IMG/VR virus record: IMGVR_UViG_3300049791_000040
Location: 1-43,940 of that record
DNA length: 43,940 nucleotides
From: a virus
Strand: one strand, 5' to 3'
Position 1 is the first letter of the stretch. Each line of letters begins with the position of its first letter. Under the pieces are notes generated by a model that was given only the letters and a program-made list of their open reading frames with translations, was not told the origin of the DNA and ran no database searches. Shown here in pieces: positions 1-7,169 of the stretch. A program made the position numbers and the translations under genes.

Positions 1-259
1 TGGCCGATATCAAGATCGGCCACCCCTGACTGTCGACCCCAACATAGTCGCCGGGCAAAACCTTCAGGATGCCTCGGTTCGGGACATAGAGCAGGTTGCC
101 TTGCGACCACGCCGTGGGCATGCGCGAGTGCACCACGTTGAGGTCGTCCTTGATCAGATTGGCGATCTGAGCGAGGTCGGCAGCGTCCTGTGCGGGGCCG
201 CCGCCCGCGGGGACAGTGGTCAGCGCCCCCGCGACCAGGGCCGTCAACGAGTTGTTGGC
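1..259. repeat. terminal overlap, left copy (matches 43,682-43,940)
   Basis: Bases 1-259 recur at 43,682-43,940 with two mismatches: 127 A versus 43,808 G, and 132 A versus 43,813 G. This is the signature of a circular or circularly permuted genome assembled with an overlap. The repeat lies inside a coding gene and has no attachment-site or cos-like structure. Both differences change the protein (VHS versus AHP), suggesting sampled population variation rather than an exact duplication. Confidence 0.9.
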
Positions 260-292
260 GGTCGTGCCTAACGTTTTGACGAAGCTTGTCAT
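1..292 (-). CDS. small virion-region protein, 5' part (gene crosses the circle join)
   Basis: Starts at ATG 292 (MTSFVKTLG), 11 bp after the capsid stop codon, and reads off the left end. It continues at 43,681 on the right end because the two ends repeat. On the circle it has 108 residues and stops at 43,647. The N-terminal half is helical and Ala-rich, with an AQIANLIKDDLN segment. The second half is beta-like (LLYVPNRGILKVLPGDYVGVDSQGWPILIS), fitting a small head protein. Position just downstream of the capsid gene suggests a decoration or head-completion role, but this is inference; no family is recognised. Confidence 0.75.
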   Translation of the reverse strand, partial: MTSFVKTLGTTANNSLTALVAGALTTVPAGGGPAQDAADLAQIANLIKDDLNVVHSRMPTAWSQGNLLYVPNRGILKVLPGDYVGVDSQGWPILISA

Positions 293-302
293 TAGGAGCC
301 TA

Positions 303-1658
303 CTAGCCGAAGGTGGAGGTGAAGGCCGAAGTGCTCTCGATCCGACCGAAGAACTGCTGGTTCTCGATGATCGTCCCGTAGAAGACCTTCCAGCCCACGA
401 CTCGCAGCTGGTTGAGCGGGTCGGACTTGTCCGCCCCCATCAGCATCGTGATCTTCACGTCATCGAGCGAGACCTGCCCGTAGGCGCCGCGGCCGATGAA
501 GAAGCTCGGATAGACCGTGACGCCCGAGTTCGGCGCGGCCGGCGGTGTCTGCGCGGCGCCGATGCCGGTGATCACGACGTTCGTGTTGGGCGGCAACTGC
601 ACTGCTTGACCAGCTTGCGGACCTACGGTCGGACCCGAGGTGGACAGGGCAAGGTTGGCCGGGGACGTGGTGAGGCCGATGTAGACGCTGTAGGTGAACC
701 CGGCGGTCGAGGGCGTGTGAACCGTGATCGACCCGTTCGGACCCGTGACCGCCTGGGAACCCGAGACCGCGTAGACCTGACTCTCGTACTGGTTCTGGGT
801 GTCCGATCCCGTGACGATGACGAAGTAGCTGTTGGTCGCGAGCGCGCCGGCCGTGCCGGGGGTGTAGGTCACGCCGTTTGCCGCGTTGGTGAAGCCGGTG
901 AAGGATGGCACCATGTTGGAGAAACAGAACCGGACGCCGCCCCACTCGCCTAGCTCGTAGTTGTAGAGGCGGTTGAGATCGCTGTAGGACCATGCGGTGA
1001 CGACGGTCGGGTTCTCCCGCATGTCCTGCACGACCAAGGGATGCAGGATGCTGACATAGTGCGGCATCGAGCGGGGGTTGCTGGAGGCCTTGGCGCCGCC
1101 GGCGTCCGCCTTCAGCTTGGTGTTGGTCATCTCGTCGCCGTCGTAGCGGGGGGCGCCGAGGGTGAAAAGCGCACCGACGATGCGGTTGACCTCGTGGGGG
1201 TTGAGGACGTCGCCGGCCACGAGCGCGGCGCGGGAGCCTCGGGTGTTCACGTAGTTGACCTGGGTGCCCGCCATCAGGTTGTTGAAGACGTTGCGATCGA
1301 GCGTTTCACCGATCTGAAGCCCCAGAAGCTCCTTGGCCTTGCTGACCAGTGGATGCTTGATGGTGAGCTCGGCGACGTCCGTGATCGTGATCTTGTCGCC
1401 CCACTGCTGTGCAGTGGCGCTGACCTGACCGATGGTCATGGTCTCGCCGATCGGCGGGACACCTTCCGACAACGGCGCGTAGGGGAGCGGAACACGGTTG
1501 TAGCGGGTCGCAGTGTAGGTAGTGCCGCGACCCTTGGGGAGGGTCAGCGGATCGCCGAACTGGTAAGCGACCAGTTGTCGCCGCGCGAGAGGAAGAGTTT
1601 CGTCCGCAATATAGGCTTCAATGTCGGCTGAAAAGCCGGCTGCGACGTTTGTGGCCAC
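303..1658 (-). CDS. major capsid protein, N4-gp56-like
   Basis: 451-residue major capsid protein, an HK97-fold shell subunit. The N-terminal part (residues about 15-250) has the pattern of the N4-gp56 family: a DETLPLARRQLV start, KGRGTTYTATRYNR, a GETLDRNVFNNL helix, and PHYVSILHPLVVQDMRENP. The C-terminal part has a GADKSDPLNQLRVVGWK segment typical of the family. Residues about 256-378 form an insertion rich in Thr, Gly and Ser with an Ig/FN3-like strand pattern. The start is GTG 1658, preceded by AAGGAGA at 7-base spacing. It follows the scaffold gene directly, as usual for capsid operons. Family assignment is from memory of its motifs. Confidence 0.9.
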   Translation of the reverse strand: MATNVAAGFSADIEAYIADETLPLARRQLVAYQFGDPLTLPKGRGTTYTATRYNRVPLPYAPLSEGVPPIGETMTIGQVSATAQQWGDKITITDVAELTIKHPLVSKAKELLGLQIGETLDRNVFNNLMAGTQVNYVNTRGSRAALVAGDVLNPHEVNRIVGALFTLGAPRYDGDEMTNTKLKADAGGAKASSNPRSMPHYVSILHPLVVQDMRENPTVVTAWSYSDLNRLYNYELGEWGGVRFCFSNMVPSFTGFTNAANGVTYTPGTAGALATNSYFVIVTGSDTQNQYESQVYAVSGSQAVTGPNGSITVHTPSTAGFTYSVYIGLTTSPANLALSTSGPTVGPQAGQAVQLPPNTNVVITGIGAAQTPPAAPNSGVTVYPSFFIGRGAYGQVSLDDVKITMLMGADKSDPLNQLRVVGWKVFYGTIIENQQFFGRIESTSAFTSTFG

Positions 1659-1679
1659 CGAGTCTCTCCTTCAAGATGC

Positions 1680-1695
1680 GCGGCCACAAGGCCGC
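1680..1695 (-). other. intercistronic stem-loop between scaffold and capsid genes
   Basis: Perfect inverted repeat GCGGCC / GGCCGC with a four-base loop, in the 39-base gap between scaffold stop and capsid start. On the transcribed strand a T-run lies before, not after, the hairpin, so it is not a standard terminator. It could be an mRNA processing or stabilising structure helping high capsid expression (inference). Confidence 0.5.
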
Positions 1696-1697
1696 AC

Positions 1698-2441
1698 TTA
1701 AAAAGTCACATTCTCCAGGCGCTTCCTTCGCGCCTCCGCTTCGCTCTCCTGCGTGCGACCGCCGCGAACATCGCTCTGACCGCCGGGAGGGTTGCTTCGC
1801 TGGCGCCGGATCTGCTCCGCGCCTTCCTTTTTCTGCTTCGCAGCGGCCTTGCCGCCGCCCTGAAAGACCTTCTCGCCGATGATGAACTTCAAGAGGGCCT
1901 CACGATCGACGTTCTGTCCCTGCTTGCGGATACCGGCGAGACGGGTCTCGACTTCAGCCGCGTACTTCTTGGCCCGCGGGTCGGACAACTGCAGGCGCTC
2001 GAAAGCAGCCTTGTCATTGGCCTCCTGCGTATTCCACTGCAGCTGCTGCAGGTTCTGGGTGAACACCCCCGTCGCCTTCTGCAGCTTGTAGTCGATGATC
2101 TGCTGTGTGCTCCACAGCGCCATCTCGTCGTCGGTAGGCTCCTTCTTCTCGACCGTTGCAGCCCTTCGCGACTGCTCGGCCTTGAACTCGTTGAACTCGC
2201 GCTCGATCCGGGAAGAGTGCTCGCGGGCCTCGCGGGCTTCGTTTGCAAGCTTCTGGAACCGGGCTTCGCCGCGACTGGCCTTCTTAGGCGCTACTTCCTC
2301 GTCGCCGGCCTCTTCGCTGTCGGCTTGTCCTTCATTTTGTTCGGAGGCATCATCGGTTTCGCCCCCGCCTTCTTCATGTTCGCCATCTTCGAGACTTTCG
2401 ATTTCTTCATCGTGCAGGTCCTCGTCGTCGATATCGGGCAT
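1698..2441 (-). CDS. head scaffolding protein
   Basis: 247 residues, immediately upstream of the major capsid gene. The N-terminal 60 residues are extremely acidic (DDEDLHDEEIESLEDGEHEE and onward). A long, charged, probably coiled-coil segment follows (GEARFQKLANEAREAREHSS), then Gln-rich helices and a basic C-terminus with RRQRSNPPGG. Size, composition and position match podovirus scaffolding proteins, which fill the procapsid and leave during maturation. The start is ATG 2441 (MPDIDDED) with an AAGGAGA ribosome-binding site; an in-frame upstream extension to 2495 is less likely. No protease motif is visible. Confidence 0.85.
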   Translation of the reverse strand: MPDIDDEDLHDEEIESLEDGEHEEGGGETDDASEQNEGQADSEEAGDEEVAPKKASRGEARFQKLANEAREAREHSSRIEREFNEFKAEQSRRAATVEKKEPTDDEMALWSTQQIIDYKLQKATGVFTQNLQQLQWNTQEANDKAAFERLQLSDPRAKKYAAEVETRLAGIRKQGQNVDREALLKFIIGEKVFQGGGKAAAKQKKEGAEQIRRQRSNPPGGQSDVRGGRTQESEAEARRKRLENVTF

Positions 2442-2459
2442 TGTCTTCTCCTTGAGTGG

Positions 2460-2532
2460 GCTTACGGCCACCAGTCGGGGTGCCTTACGGGTCACTAGTC
2501 GTGTAGTCCCTTACGGAGACCGGTCGTGTGGT
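2460..2532 (-). repeat. three imperfect direct repeats in scaffold-gene leader
   Basis: Three copies of about 24 bases start at 2461, 2484 and 2510 (plus-strand reading CTTACGG, 4-5 variable bases, then Y-R-GTCG-K-G). They lie between the predicted promoter (2537-2564) and the scaffold start codon, so they would be transcribed as the 5' leader of the capsid mRNA. They may be operator sites for a late-gene regulator or RNA elements (inference). Confidence 0.65.
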
Positions 2533-2536
2533 CAGT

Positions 2537-2564
2537 ACCATAGCGGGTTTCTGTTAAGTGTCAA
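2537..2564 (-). promoter_or_regulatory. sigma70-like promoter for scaffold/capsid operon
   Basis: On the minus strand, a perfect -35 TTGACA (2564-2559) is followed after 16 bases by TATGGT (2542-2537). It lies in the 148-bp gap between the lysis cassette and the scaffold gene, pointing toward scaffold and capsid. This would give capsid genes their own transcript inside the late operon. A GTACCATAGC string overlapping the -10 also occurs just upstream of the -35 of the early promoter at 14.2 kb. Confidence 0.6.
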
Positions 2565-2589
2565 ACACCTACCAGGAGGGGGTTTACAA

Positions 2590-2901
2590 CTAGCGAACCT
2601 TACCGGTTTTCATGTACTCGCCGTCGAGGTCCCGCTCGATATACCCCCGTCCCCTGCGCAGGTCCTCCACGCGACGGTCTATGGCGTTGATGCGTTCTTC
2701 CTGCCGGGCAAGGTCAATGAGTGCCTTGGCAAACGCGGCGAGCTGCGAATTCTGGCCTTCGACGATATCTTTCAAGGCCTTGATCTCGCCTGTTACCAGA
2801 TCCAACCGCCCCGACAGCTTGTAGATGAACCACAAGGCGCCCGCCAAGGCCGACGCGAATTTGAGCAGGTCAGCGATGTCTATGGTGGAGTTGAAAGACA
2901 T
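2590..2901 (-). CDS. membrane-anchored coiled-coil protein, candidate inner spanin
   Basis: 103 residues. A hydrophobic segment at about residues 12-29 (LLKFASALAGALWFIYKL) is followed by a charged helix with heptad character (EIKALKDIVEGQNSQLAAFAKALIDLARQEERINAIDRRVEDLRR). One membrane anchor plus a coiled coil is the plan of Rz-type inner-membrane spanin subunits and of some small phage membrane proteins. It is last in the lysis cassette after endolysin, holin and lipoprotein, which supports a lysis role. No clear Shine-Dalgarno is seen. The spanin call is inference. Confidence 0.6.
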   Translation of the reverse strand: MSFNSTIDIADLLKFASALAGALWFIYKLSGRLDLVTGEIKALKDIVEGQNSQLAAFAKALIDLARQEERINAIDRRVEDLRRGRGYIERDLDGEYMKTGKVR

Positions 2902-2929
2902 CGGAGAACCAGCGCTTTCTGTAACAAAA

Positions 2930-3256
2930 TCAGCTGGTTGTCGGATCGACCGGGGCCGTCAAATCGACCGGCGGGTCGCTGGCTTCGGACTTTGCCATGG
3001 CGTCCTCGAACGCCGCATCGCACTGCGCGTCAAGCGCGTACAGCGTCACCATCTGCGCGGCAGTCGTCGCCGGGTTGTTCTGCAGCGCCGCGATGATGTT
3101 CTTCACGATCGGGACCATGTCCACAGCCTCCTGGATAAGGGCGGGGACGATCGCGACGAGTGCGTTGATGATGGTCTGGATAGCCGGTGAACTGGCGCCT
3201 ACGGCGGGGAGGAGCTGCCCGATCAAGGTCAGCAGCAGCGTGATGATTGAAGTCAT
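2930..3256 (-). CDS. small hydrophobic protein in lysis cassette
   Basis: 108 residues, almost entirely hydrophobic helices for the first 65 (MTSIITLLLTLIGQLLPAVG, then TIINALVAIVPALIQEAV), followed by a soluble acidic, Pro-rich tail. Its start overlaps the lipoprotein stop by four bases (ATGA), so it is translationally coupled. It could be a second holin, an antiholin or an amphipathic pinholin-like protein. No family is recognised; the membrane call comes from composition only. Confidence 0.6.
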   Translation of the reverse strand: MTSIITLLLTLIGQLLPAVGASSPAIQTIINALVAIVPALIQEAVDMVPIVKNIIAALQNNPATTAAQMVTLYALDAQCDAAFEDAMAKSEASDPPVDLTAPVDPTTS

Positions 3257-3666
3257 TGGACAACTCCGGGGATGTTGTACTGCGTGATGACGTCCTGCAG
3301 GGTTTGCACCGCAGCCTGCAAGGTGTTGTAGAGGCCGGCGGGACCGAGCGCTCCGGGGTTGGCCCTCATGAACGCCTCAAGGTTATTCCGCGCCGCGCGA
3401 CCCGAGCGCACCGCGGGGGCAATCTTCTTGCGGGCCGTGATAAAGTTGGCGCACGCGGGGTTGGATCGATGAGCCGTGCAGAACACGATGTAGTTCGTGG
3501 CGGTCTGCTCCACCGCGTCAAAGCTGTTGCCGGCAATAATGACCGCGCCCGGCGGTACAGTGGCGCCCGTGGCCGAAGTGTAGATGTTCTCAAGGTTCTG
3601 CGCAAAGGGCGTGGCGCAGGCGCCGAGGAGGGGGGCGAGCAGTAGCAGCGCAAAGAACCTCTTCAT
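3253..3666 (-). CDS. lipoprotein in lysis cassette, candidate outer spanin
   Basis: 137 residues with a clear lipoprotein signal: MKRFFALLLLAPLLGAC, lipobox LLGAC with the lipidated Cys at residue 17. The mature part is helical, with two further Cys residues (IVFCTAHRSNPAC) that could form a disulphide. It overlaps the holin gene by four bases. A lipoprotein between holin and a membrane coiled-coil protein suggests an outer-membrane spanin, although it is longer than lambda Rz1 and not Pro-rich. The lipoprotein call is firm and the spanin role is inference. Confidence 0.7.
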   Translation of the reverse strand: MKRFFALLLLAPLLGACATPFAQNLENIYTSATGATVPPGAVIIAGNSFDAVEQTATNYIVFCTAHRSNPACANFITARKKIAPAVRSGRAARNNLEAFMRANPGALGPAGLYNTLQAAVQTLQDVITQYNIPGVVQ

Positions 3667-3959
3667 TTGGGGACCACCTTGACCTCTGTGTTGGCGACAA
3701 CACTCGAATTTGCAGGGAGGGCGTCCGCCGTCGCCTTGTCAGTGACGACGGTCGTACCGGGAAGGTTGCCGACCGTGTCGGCGAGGGACGTCTTGCGCGC
3801 GGCGACCGCGCCCCATCCCACGGCGGCAATCGTGGCGACCGAACCAAGCACCGTTGCCCACGTCGCAGCATCGAGCCCGAAGACGCCCTTGCCGGCCAGG
3901 AAGCCCGCGATCGCGGCGATCAGTGGCGCCAGAGTGGTCTGTAGCTGCGTCTTGTTCAC
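3663..3959 (-). CDS. putative holin
   Basis: 98 residues with two predicted membrane helices (about residues 11-28 and 33-50; the second contains VLGSVATIAAVGWGAVAARK), then a soluble tail with the NLPGTTVV pattern. This resembles the Pam3-gp28-type putative phage holins as I remember them. The start is GTG 3959 with an AGGAGGG ribosome-binding site. It follows the endolysin gene with a 9-base gap and overlaps the lipoprotein start, forming a compact lysis cassette. Holins form the inner-membrane lesions that set lysis timing. Confidence 0.75.
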   Translation of the reverse strand: MNKTQLQTTLAPLIAAIAGFLAGKGVFGLDAATWATVLGSVATIAAVGWGAVAARKTSLADTVGNLPGTTVVTDKATADALPANSSVVANTEVKVVPK

Positions 3960-3968
3960 GATGCCCTC

Positions 3969-4451
3969 CTAGTCGTGGATGCGCGCCGCCTGGACGTGCA
4001 TCGCGTCGATCGACCCCGGCGTCCAGTCACCACCCCAGATCCAGCCCTCTTCCTTGAACTTTGTAACGAGTAGGGACTGATCTGTAAAGAGATGCCTTGT
4101 ACTGTGGAAGGCGTTGTCCTTGGCGTCCCAGTCGAGTGCACAGGCAAAGCCGTGCATCGACAAGGCGTTACCACCGCGCATGGGGCGAAAGTTGTAAGAC
4201 CCGTCATACTGGTCGTACCGGTGGGACTTGATCACCGTTAGGTCATGCCCGGCCGCGTCCCAGATGGTGTTGAGGACCCGGTTGAGGCTCTCCGCGCACT
4301 TGTTGTGAATCAGGATGTGGCCGGTGCGAATCTCGCCTACAAAGAGCGGCCAGGGACAGGCCACGCTCGTCGTGTTATGCTGGAGCCAGCCGGGCTTCCG
4401 GGGGTCACCGTAGAAGGCGAACGCTTCGCGTTGCAGAGGCCATCTATTCAT
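3969..4451 (-). CDS. endolysin, M15-type D,D-peptidase
   Basis: 160 residues. The zinc-peptidase signature of the VanY/M15 family is present: SMHGFACALDWD (first His and Asp ligands, about residues 98-109), KEEGWIWGGDW near residue 133, and the last His in DAMHVQ. These enzymes cut peptidoglycan cross-bridges. The protein is single-domain with no signal peptide, so it would depend on the neighbouring holin for release. ATG 4451 is preceded by GAGG at good spacing. It is the first gene of a five-gene lysis block lying between the tail-fibre and scaffold genes. Confidence 0.88.
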   Translation of the reverse strand: MNRWPLQREAFAFYGDPRKPGWLQHNTTSVACPWPLFVGEIRTGHILIHNKCAESLNRVLNTIWDAAGHDLTVIKSHRYDQYDGSYNFRPMRGGNALSMHGFACALDWDAKDNAFHSTRHLFTDQSLLVTKFKEEGWIWGGDWTPGSIDAMHVQAARIHD

Positions 4452-4480
4452 ACTAACCTCGATCGTGGTGGAGGGCTGCT

Positions 4481-4606
4481 ATGAAACTACTGCTTTGTAT
4501 GTTTCTCGGATTCACGTTGCTGATAGTCGGCATTGTTGCCCAGCCGAAATGTCATGCGCACCCGCCGGTCTATGTCGGCGGGATCTTAGTCGCAGGATGC
4601 AAATGA
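4481..4606 (+). CDS. small secreted or membrane protein on the opposite strand
   Basis: A 41-residue ORF running against the surrounding late operon: an N-terminal hydrophobic stretch (MKLLLCMFLGFTLLIVGIVA) then a short tail with HPPVYVGG and a final GCK. ATG 4481 has an excellent Shine-Dalgarno (GGTGGAGGG, short spacer). It ends 3 bases before the fibre stop codon and starts 30 bases from the divergent endolysin start. It might be a moron or a tiny lysis-related protein. No promoter is obvious, and the interval could instead be noncoding with the hairpin at 4561-4582. Confidence 0.5.
   Translation: MKLLLCMFLGFTLLIVGIVAQPKCHAHPPVYVGGILVAGCK
4561..4582. other. stem-loop, 7-bp perfect stem
   Basis: CCCGCCG at 4561-4567 pairs with CGGCGGG at 4576-4582 across an 8-base loop, in the fibre-endolysin interval. 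No T-run follows on either strand, so it is not a canonical terminator. It could be an mRNA processing structure separating tail-fibre and lysis messages, or be incidental inside the small plus-strand ORF. Confidence 0.45.
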
Positions 4607-4608
4607 TC

Positions 4609-6894
4609 TCAGTTATAGCTGCCTGCGCTGGTTAGCGTGCCGAGCGGAGAATTAGTCCCCGGGACACTTGCGGCACCGCCGTTGGTATTGACCCATCCAC
4701 CGGTTGTAGAATTGATATTATGAGCAGCCGTAATTGTGTGGGCATTCAGAGTCCATACAACGCTTGTCGCATTTACAATTCCCACTTGAACAGCAGAAAG
4801 CGTTTGCTGTCCGTAAGTGACATTGCCGGAAAATGAGAACGTAGCAGCGTCCATGTAGATGCTGCCAGAGGAAGAGGCAAAGGCGAGATAGCCGCTAGTG
4901 CCTGCGGCGATTGTCGTAGTGGTACCGCCTTCTACTACAATCAAACCATAGTTATCGGCTTGCAGTTGAGCCACCGAACTTGATCCTGTTGGATTGAGGA
5001 CAACACCGCCTTCGACTCTGATATGTGCGCCAAATGCTGCTTCGATATCGCAATTGTTTCCGCTGCCACCCGCAAGTGTGACATTCTTGATCTCAAGAAA
5101 ATCTGCAGCGTTGAATGCGCCAATAGCGCAATTACCGGTATTATCCGCGATCGTGCAATTCGTAGCGGAACCGCCATCACATTCGACCGTGATGGAATTG
5201 TTACCCTCGACCTGCTTAAGTGCGCCCGACCAGTGCAACCCCGAATAACAATTGACCCCCGTCGTCGGCACGCAGGACGAATTTGTCGCAAGCCGGACAT
5301 CAAAGGTCGCGTTCCCACCGGTAGCGCTCCCGCCAGTGCCAAGAAGCTGCCCCCAAATCACCCCCATGACGACGTGACCGAGAGTGGCGCAGGCATTCGA
5401 CGTTCCGGTCGCCAGGCAATCATTTGTATCGCTGCCGGCGGGGTCCAGAAAAAGCTTCTGGTTTAGAGGTGCCTGTACCATCTGATAGGCAGGATCTTGA
5501 ACCCAAACGTTGTTGATATTGCGGAACTTGCTGCCCTGCGTCGGGTATAGAATGTTTGAACTGGGTGTTATCCCACTTATCGAAAGCTGCTTTCCCCGAC
5601 CGCTCGCCCAGCCATCGACGTTTGCGACAGTGAGAACGCAATTCGCTGTGAAGCCAGATGCAGCCCCAACGGTGAAAGCAAATTGAGCATTGCCTCCTAG
5701 TGCTGCGGTCTTGCCGCAGAAGGTACTATCGACAGTTGGCGCTGAAGTGATAACCGCACCGCCTGCTAGAACATTGGTATCAACCCCTGCCGGAAGATTG
5801 GCGGCGGGCAGCGTTCCGCTAACATCCGTCGCCAAAGCAACCGTGCCAAAAGACGGATTGCCCGCCGCATTGCCATGCAAGACGGTCGTCGTCGTGCCTT
5901 GATTAGCGTGTTGCGCCGAGGCCAATGTGTCAGTCGTGCAAGTGCCAACACCAGCGGCGGAAATCGCTGTCACAAATTGGTTCGTACACGCTGATGCCGT
6001 GATGTTCATGTCCGCGGAAACAACAGAACCGAACGACGGATTGCCCGCCGCGTTGCCGTGCAAGACCGTTGTCGTCGTGCCCTGATTAGTCATCGCGATG
6101 ACACCGGCTGCGCTCAGCGTCACCGGCGCGACCGCCGAGAGCGCACCACCGTTTGTTGTCGTCGCACAGGTCGGACAGGTCAATGTCAGGTCCGCGGAGA
6201 GCGCTCCACCACCACCGAGCGGCGCGGTCGTGTTGACGTTGCGCGTGGAGGGGACACCGCCAAGGGTCGCGAGCGTGACCGTAAGCCAACTTGGATTCCC
6301 GGCAGGACCACCGGTCTGCAGGAGTTGCCCCGACGTCCCCGGCGCGAGGCACTTCCACAGCAGCGAAGGCGTGTCGAAATAGAGGACCGCACCGACCGTT
6401 TGGCAGATCGACGCGAGGTTCGCTTGTGTTGCTGTCGGCGACCAGAACGGGGGATTGGTCGGCCCACCGGAAGTCAGCAGCTGCCCCGTCGTACCCGGCG
6501 GCAACGTCTGCCAGTTGAAGTTCGGGCCGACGTTGCTCTTGTAGATAATCGACTCGGGAAGCGGCGGCCGAATGATGTCGTAGCCAACCATGTCCAACAC
6601 GCGATTCACGTCGATCGCCTGCGGCGGCACGAAGTTGAGTGTGTTGTTCGCCATGATGCTGTTCGCGCCAATCGACGGCAGCAGCGAGAGCGAAGAAACT
6701 TGGCAGTTCACCCAGACGGGGGCACTGCCGACATTTTGGCTCGTCAGACACTGCCCGGCGAGACCAGGTGCGAGCACCTGCGACAGGCCGCCGACGCCCC
6801 AGTAGTTGATGGAGCCCCACGCGCCCGCGGGAATGTTCTGCGCCGCGACGGGAGAGGCGAGCAACGCGAAGAGGAGGGCGAGAAGCTTTTTCAT
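4609..6894 (-). CDS. tail fibre/spike with signal peptide and repeats
   Basis: 761 residues. The N-terminus is a textbook Sec signal (MKKLLALLFALLASPVAAQ). Three repeats follow with the pattern PG-x2-GQ-(L/C)-L-x5-P-x-W (residues about 43-205), typical of stalk repeats in phage fibres. Two near-identical copies of NQGTTTTVLHGNAAGNPSFG follow. The second half (from about LFLDPAGSDTNDCL) looks like a beta-helix, the usual receptor-binding or polysaccharide-binding fold of tail spikes. Its start overlaps the previous stop (ATGA). No catalytic motif is certain. A signal peptide on a virion fibre is odd and is shared with two other genes here. Confidence 0.8.
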   Translation of the reverse strand: MKKLLALLFALLASPVAAQNIPAGAWGSINYWGVGGLSQVLAPGLAGQCLTSQNVGSAPVWVNCQVSSLSLLPSIGANSIMANNTLNFVPPQAIDVNRVLDMVGYDIIRPPLPESIIYKSNVGPNFNWQTLPPGTTGQLLTSGGPTNPPFWSPTATQANLASICQTVGAVLYFDTPSLLWKCLAPGTSGQLLQTGGPAGNPSWLTVTLATLGGVPSTRNVNTTAPLGGGGALSADLTLTCPTCATTTNGGALSAVAPVTLSAAGVIAMTNQGTTTTVLHGNAAGNPSFGSVVSADMNITASACTNQFVTAISAAGVGTCTTDTLASAQHANQGTTTTVLHGNAAGNPSFGTVALATDVSGTLPAANLPAGVDTNVLAGGAVITSAPTVDSTFCGKTAALGGNAQFAFTVGAASGFTANCVLTVANVDGWASGRGKQLSISGITPSSNILYPTQGSKFRNINNVWVQDPAYQMVQAPLNQKLFLDPAGSDTNDCLATGTSNACATLGHVVMGVIWGQLLGTGGSATGGNATFDVRLATNSSCVPTTGVNCYSGLHWSGALKQVEGNNSITVECDGGSATNCTIADNTGNCAIGAFNAADFLEIKNVTLAGGSGNNCDIEAAFGAHIRVEGGVVLNPTGSSSVAQLQADNYGLIVVEGGTTTTIAAGTSGYLAFASSSGSIYMDAATFSFSGNVTYGQQTLSAVQVGIVNATSVVWTLNAHTITAAHNINSTTGGWVNTNGGAASVPGTNSPLGTLTSAGSYN
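5852..5906 (-). repeat. 55-bp repeat in fibre gene, copy 2 (other copy 6035-6089)
   Basis: 55 bases recur at 6035-6089 with only a few substitutions, mostly at third codon positions, and encode the same 18-20 residues. The pair suggests a recent internal duplication, or a recombination point for exchange of fibre modules. Confidence 0.75.
6035..6089 (-). repeat. 55-bp repeat in fibre gene, copy 1 (other copy 5852-5906)
   Basis: Upstream member, in gene order, of the duplicated stretch encoding NQGTTTTVLHGNAAGNPSFG. The copies are 183 bases apart, a whole number of codons, so deletion between them would keep the frame. Confidence 0.75.
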
Positions 6895-7169
6895 TCGTAG
6901 GACACCGCAACAACTCCCGCTCCGGGGTCGATCACAAGACCGGCCAGGAAGGGGAAATCCATCTTGTACACGCCGACCGCTGCACCAGTGAGCGCAGCGA
7001 TTTGGTTCGCTACGGTATTGCCCGTGGCCAGCGTCCCATCATAAATCAATATGGTACCCGCGGTAATTACTGCCACCGACACGAGTTTCCCCGACGCGGG
7101 CTTCACCACAGTAATGGCCCCAGAGATGTTCAATCGGCTTGAAAGCTGTCCTGCAAGATAGTGCACCAT
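6891..7169 (-). CDS. small beta-rich virion protein
   Basis: 92 residues, starting at ATG 7169 inside the portal stop (TGATG overlap). It is beta-rich and glycine-rich, with strands such as SGAITVVKPASGKLVSVAVI and AGTILIYDGTLATGN. This resembles small phage proteins of beta-sandwich type found near portals and heads. It may be a head decoration or fibre-attachment protein. No family is recognised; coupling to portal and fibre shows it belongs to the virion operon. Confidence 0.65.
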   Translation of the reverse strand: MVHYLAGQLSSRLNISGAITVVKPASGKLVSVAVITAGTILIYDGTLATGNTVANQIAALTGAAVGVYKMDFPFLAGLVIDPGAGVVAVSYE

